A stretch of DNA of 64,000 bases, taken from NCBI GenBank assembly GCA_030386875.1, contig CM059569.1, positions 37,921,842-37,985,841 of the forward strand, given 5' to 3'. The DNA is from Morinoia aosen. Taxonomy: Eukaryota > Arthropoda > Malacostraca > Amphipoda > Talitridae. The first letter of the stretch is position 1. Each line of letters starts with the position of its first letter. The notes beneath the pieces were generated by a model. It did not search any database. It saw only the letters and a program-made list of their open reading frames with translations, and had not been told where the DNA came from. Shown here piece by piece: positions 60,201 through 64,000 of the stretch. The translations under genes were made by a program, and so were the position numbers.

Positions 60201-63200
60201 TGGATAAATCTGCTATGACGGCAAAAGTTCATTGCTTTGTATCTATGCTGCAGTGTACATTGACAATGAAATAGTACCAACACTAATGTTCTTTATGCTT
60301 ATCAGAACAATACTAATTTAACTGCCCATACTTGTGCTCTTTCTGCTTACCAAAGCACAGTCAAGCCAAGCACTGCCCTATCAAGGTTACAGATGGCTGC
60401 ACATGTTTTGATGCATACCAGAACACAGCCCCTAGCTGAAATAAAGTTAGTCAAACTAGGATCTGCCCATCAAGGTTACATCTGGCTGCACGTGTTTTTA
60501 TGCATACCAGAACACAGCCCCTAGCTGAAATAAAGTTAGTCAAACTAGGATCTGCCCATTAAGGTTACATCTGGCATAGCCCAGCCTATGCAGACCAGCT
60601 ACCAAATAAGATGCGTGTGTTGTTGCAGTGGGACACCTGCACATGATCAGCGTGATGCGGCGCCGGCTGCTGTACTCCAAGCCATCAAAGTGGCCCATCA
60701 AGGCAGTAGCTTTCAGTCCTGATAGCAAATATTTGGCGGTCGCTCGCTCTGCTGAAGGTGAGTTGTGTTTTGTGCCCTCCATATTTTTCAGATGAATTTG
60801 CATGAATCTTGTATACTGGTTTTATTGCAAGTTTTTTAGTTTACTTTGTGAATAAAATTTCTCTTAGTCTTACAAACACTTATTAACAGGTGGAAGTAAA
60901 TTACTTCACACTGGCAGCTGCTAACTATTTAACTGTTATCCTGGATATCCTGTTGGTGTTCTACTCTGTTATACATGTGCGTTCATTGATTGTGAATATT
61001 AATTTACATATACCTTCGTGTGTGCGTGATGATCATAGTTTGTATTTATTCCAAACATGTCCAAAGTTTCTTAGTTGATGCTTTTCCTGTTGTTGACCGA
61101 TACTGATGTTGATATGTATTTGGATTGGTGTATGACCAATTTGCTGTCTTCTGTGTGTGCATCTCAATGCTCAAATAATTCTTTTCATTTTGGCTCATCC
61201 CCAAGTGATCATAAATTGGTTTGAAGTTGCTTATCATTTTTTATATTTTTTACTTTGAGCCGAGGAGATTAGTGTTGATGTAACCTAACCCGTAGTGATG
61301 CACTGACAGTTCACGTGTACCACTGCCACGGCATGGAGAGGCGCGTCTTCAACCCCTTCGAAACTGCTAAAGTTTGTCCAGCTGCCACCAGCGATGTGAC
61401 TTGCCTCAGCTGGTCCTGGGACTCCAGGTCTGTATTGCCTCAGTTGAGCTACCATTCGGGGGATATCCAACCGTCTTATTAATGAGAATTTGTGCTTAGG
61501 GAAAGATGTGAGGCACCTAGCAGAAAGTTATACAGGCCTTCCCCTTGTTGAAATTGAGTATATGAATATTTTTTGTTTTACTATGGGTTATATTTTTTGT
61601 TTTGCTAGTTTTCTTCTTTCAGGAATTTTTAGTTTTTTTTACATTTATCCTGCTGTATGAACTCTTTCCAATCTAGCTGTTTCTGCGTGTAGAGAACACA
61701 CCATGTGTGTAGATTCATAATTCCTTAATCCCACACTAAATGGTGCTGTCCTCGTTCTCTTGGGAATACCTTTATTGTGGCAAGAAAGGCTCACACTTAG
61801 TTCCAATCTAAGAAGCTCAGCTGGTCCTGGAGCTCAAGGCTGAGTTTAGTATTCAGCTGAGTTAAATATTCACTCGGCTAAATCTCAAGCTGGACAGGTA
61901 CGTTTTGTTAAGGAGTCTCCTTCAAAGATTTTTGCTCCTGAAACCCCTTAGCGGGACACAACTATTGTTTCTATGGAAATTGGTACTCCCAAAAGAAAAA
62001 TGTGTGAGGGCTCAAGCTGAGAGTCAGTAGGCCTTCTTTTTCTTTAAATAAAATGTTTTTTGTTATGTTAAGGACCACCTTTATTCAGTACACTGCTGTC
62101 CTATTTTTCAGCACCTACTGCTTTCTTCTTCAATTTTTATTTTGTTTAATGAACTTCTTTCTCAGCTTAGTGCTTCTATGCCTCTTCTCGATATATTCTG
62201 CATTCTTTCATCTCCATACTGAATGGTTCCTTCCTCTCTTCAATATGCTCTTTTTTTTGTAGCGGTTAGGGAGGCTTAAGCTAACATATAACCTAATCTA
62301 AAGTTTGAGTTGACGAATCCCAGGTCGGCAACTTGATATGCCTGCGCTATGCCTGTGAGCGCGCATCAATGCACGTAGCATTTATTTAGATTTTATCTCA
62401 GGCTGGAGGGGCTAATATTTGCCAGAATATAACTAACCATGTATGTGATCTCAATATAATTATTATTTTGTACTGTCAATTGACGAATGGAGCTAGTATC
62501 TCACTGAAATTGGATGTTTTTTTTACTAATCTTATGTTCTATTGTTTATAGTGATTACATCTCAACTGCAAAACTTTCATCCTCATTTTGACCTGCAAAA
62601 TGCCCATTATTTTCATTGCTCTGCAGGAAGAAAAACCAGTTCAGTATCTTAGGATTGACGTTCTTGTTTACTAGAGGTACTTTACTTACGCTGCATTATA
62701 GCAGTTCAGATACACTTGATCAGCTTTAGGACCAGTCATTAATATTTAGGGTAGAGTGCAGGTCAACCAACCTTTTTTAGGGCCTCGCCAGTGCAGGTCA
62801 ACTAACTAGTCAACTCGAGTTTTGCCATCTAATGTGTTTACCTTGATTTTTTACCTCGCCTTCAGTTAGTGGTTGGGAGGGGGGGGGGCTTGAACCAACA
62901 TCTAATCTGCCTTACCTCCATTTTTTATTTTCTCACCTTCATTTAGCTGTTAAAATTTTATGACGTGTTTTCTGTGTGGCAGACTGGTGGTGTTTGGCAG
63001 CAAAGACGCGGTCACGCGCGTTGTGCCCGTGAAGCTCATGGACATCGGGCGGCAGGTGGTCGAGTTGAGCAGCGGCAGCTTTGCCATCAGAGGCGTCCAC
63101 TTCATAGACAACTCATACGACTTCTTCGTGGTACGTCGTCCCTTCTGGACTTGGTCATCTGACAGTGTGGTGTTGACTGAGCTTATTTGTGTTGTCATCT

Positions 63201-64000
63201 CAGTGTTGTGTTGACAGCATATTTATTCTAATGCTCTAAGCTCGTACATTTGACCTTTCTGCACCTTTGGAAGAGAACTTGTTTCCTTATTAAGAAAACT
63301 GCACCTTATTCAATTGCTGTCTAAATTAATTAGCGTTAGGTTTGCTGTACATTGCTGTGTACGCTTTCTGCTTGGTTACCTGCTGCTGAATATTTGAGAT
63401 ATGAGTTAGAAAATTTTGCTTTGATGCACTAGGGGTGTATAACTGTTTCTAAAATAGTGATTAGAAACGGTATCAGTTTTCTGAGTTGAACCTTTTGTAC
63501 ATTGCAGCCCAGAGTTCTTGTGATGGTGTGCATCTTGCTTGCTATGTCGTGCTTTCTTTTATTGCATCCTTGCCAACTTGGCAATAGGAACTGTGTGTGT
63601 GTGTCTTTGCACTGGTGAAGGTTGCTTCTGGTGCGCTTTTCAATTTAATTTCCTCAACTTCAGTTGTTGTAATTTCTGTTATAAATTCGAGACCTGACTA
63701 AGATTGCCTCCATAGCTATGAACTTTGTTTAAATAAATTTCATAGCTACACAGGCAATCGTGTATCACAGGCAATAGCACAGCCACAATTTTGTGCACTA
63801 TATTTCGGTTGCAAGTCTCTGAGTTTGAGATTCTGTTGATGAGGTGAGCTATGTATTTTACTTTGAAAAAAATTCTTTTTAGATCGGCAAAAGTGGCAAC
63901 ATCCTTCGCTTCAAGTGTAACTTGAACCCCGAGGAGCTACGCGAGAAGACTTCAAGGGCCAAGTCTGATGAGACAAAGCATTTGAAAGAAATGCTTGATG
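57257..64000 (+). CDS. PWP2: PWP2, U3 snoRNP WD-repeat protein (5' part)
   Basis: PWP2 (periodic tryptophan protein 2, UTP1) is a tandem WD40 protein of the UTP-B complex in the nucleolar small-subunit processome, needed for 18S rRNA maturation. Exons 57257-57274, 59630-59837, 60629-60757, 61310-61427, 62983-63130 and 63883-64000 join in one frame through GT-AG sites. They give MHFQFK, FSNLLGTIYRKGDIVFSKDG, VGNKITQYDLRYDRASTLP, a blade ending FSPDSKYLAVARS, VHVYHCHGMERRVFNPFE, VTCLSWSWDSRLVVFGSKDA, and IGKSGNILRFKC. This is the first of the two N-terminal propellers, about 245 residues of a protein usually near 900. The gene runs off the window. Introns hold a LINE, an R1 repeat and a tandem repeat. 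Confidence 0.94.
57275..58006. other. PWP2 intron 1, left part
   Basis: AT-rich intron. An open stretch at 57682-57930 has no domain or homology that I recognise. Confidence 0.5.
58018..59344 (+). mobile_element. 5'-truncated, internally deleted LINE in PWP2 intron 1
   Basis: Flanked by the 11 bp duplication TAAGTAATTAG (58007-58017 and 59345-59355). It ends in a short (TATG)n run instead of poly(A). The RT part begins with WSSACVVPLYKGKGDRYECSN and reaches DLEKAYDRVDRE. It then jumps, with a lost segment that includes the YxDD core, to EHFRYLGSDVTVKD and the C-terminal region ending RMAANRSEWG-like. RTE-related or similar APE-type LINE; the clade is uncertain. It lies in the sense direction of PWP2. 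Confidence 0.88.
58038..59066 (+). pseudogene. LINE reverse transcriptase remnant
   Basis: Two pieces in different frames (58038-58409 and 58420-59066). The second piece also contains a stop at 58558. The RT motif with the two catalytic aspartates is absent through the internal deletion, so it is dead. Confidence 0.88.
59356..59629. other. PWP2 intron 1, right part
   Basis: AT-rich, ending in the pyrimidine tract of the exon 2 acceptor. Confidence 0.6.
59630..59837 (+). CDS. PWP2: PWP2 exon 2
   Basis: Acceptor TTCTTTTCAG, donor GTGAGT. It encodes FSNLLGTIYRKG to LILVGATD plus one base (phase 1). The open frame continuing past the donor to 59914 is intron. Confidence 0.93.
60370..60575 (+). 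repeat. About 90 bp tandem repeat in PWP2 intron 2
   Basis: Just over two units with CTGCCCATCAAGGTTACA, TTATGCATACCAGAACACAG and CTGAAATAAAGTTAGTCAAA. The last two units are nearly identical, so recent duplication. Confidence 0.85.
60629..60757 (+). CDS. PWP2: PWP2 exon 3
   Basis: Acceptor TTGTTGCAG, donor GTGAGT. It encodes GHLHMISVMRRRLLYSKPS and AVAFSPDSKYLAVARSAE. 129 bp, phase 1 at both ends. Confidence 0.9.
60758..61309. other. PWP2 intron 3
   Basis: AT-rich; no element recognised. Confidence 0.6.
61310..61427 (+). CDS. PWP2: PWP2 exon 4
   Basis: Acceptor CACTGACAG, donor GTCTGT (weak). It encodes HVYHCHGMERRVFNPFETAK to LSWSWDS plus two bases, a WD blade boundary. Confidence 0.9.
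61685..61800 (-). repeat. R1 fragment in PWP2 intron 4
   Basis: Reverse-oriented piece with CACACTAAATGGTGC and CTTGGGAA landmarks matching the middle of R1. Confidence 0.5.
62005..62300 (-). repeat. Dispersed repeat R1, copy 4 (PWP2 intron 4)
   Basis: Complete reverse-oriented copy, from TGTGAGGGCTCAAGCTGAGAG to GGAGGCTTAAGCTAACATAT. It lies antisense to PWP2. Confidence 0.72.
62983..63130 (+). CDS. PWP2: PWP2 exon 5
   Basis: Acceptor GTGTGGCAG, donor GTACGT. It encodes LVVFGSKDAVTRVVPV to FIDNSYDFFV. Ends in phase 0. Confidence 0.92.
63131..63882. other. PWP2 intron 5
   Basis: Contains a short (GT)n run near 63592-63603; nothing else recognised. Confidence 0.6.
63883..64000 (+). CDS. PWP2: PWP2 exon 6 (cut by window end)
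   Basis: Acceptor TTCTTTTTAG, then IGKSGNILRFKCNLNPEELR and a charged linker (KTSRAKSDETKHLKEMLD) running to the window edge. Confidence 0.88.
   Translation, partial: MGKSGNILRFKCNLNPEELREKTSRAKSDETKHLKEMLD

Overview
The window is animal DNA, most likely from an arthropod (a crustacean or an insect; I cannot place it further). The evidence is a mosaic of GT-AG introns, two conserved animal genes in short exons, and a dense load of animal-type LTR, LINE and foldback transposons. There is no prokaryotic gene organisation.

Left part (1-12.4 kb). The minus strand carries the 5' two thirds of an Abl-interactor gene (Abi): six exons from the ATG at 12425 to the proline-rich region at 8785. The SH3 end was not found in the window. 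Further left is a large glutamine-rich coding exon (about 4818-5947, minus). It carries two NPF motifs and is phase-compatible with Abi, but I could not assign it. Between and around these lie minisatellites (15, 20, 71 and about 107 bp units), a short inverted-repeat MITE, and three copies of a dispersed 300 bp repeat (called R1 here).

Middle (12.7-52.5 kb). This is a transposon nest. After a 5'-truncated LINE and a large foldback element comes a Russian-doll stack whose joints I resolved by target-site duplications (TSDs): LTR D0 (15825-43348) contains LTR D1 and LTR D2. D1 contains G1 and G2. G2 contains a complete Ty3 element A of the CsRn1/Kabuki type. A contains solo LTR B1. D2 (opposite orientation) contains a second, unrelated Ty3 element E. 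Next to it a further LTR (F) contains solo LTR B2, which contains an intact, very young copia element. The A, B and D LTRs are over about 1.8 kb, non-coding, share a 5' end that starts with a perfect hairpin (TGTAGC...GCTACA), and all make 4 bp TSDs. G, E and copia make 5 bp TSDs.

Right part (52.5-64 kb). A tRNA-like fragment, two TTAA-flanked MITEs and a nested-bracket set of foldback elements (54200-55947) lead to the plus-strand gene PWP2, a U3 snoRNP WD-repeat protein. It starts with an 18-base coding micro-exon at 57257, and five further exons run to the window end. A 5'-truncated, internally deleted LINE with an 11 bp TSD sits in its first intron.

No new protein system was found. The most interesting material is structural: the hairpin-ended giant LTR group, the dated insertion nest, and the palindromic foldback family with its conserved core.
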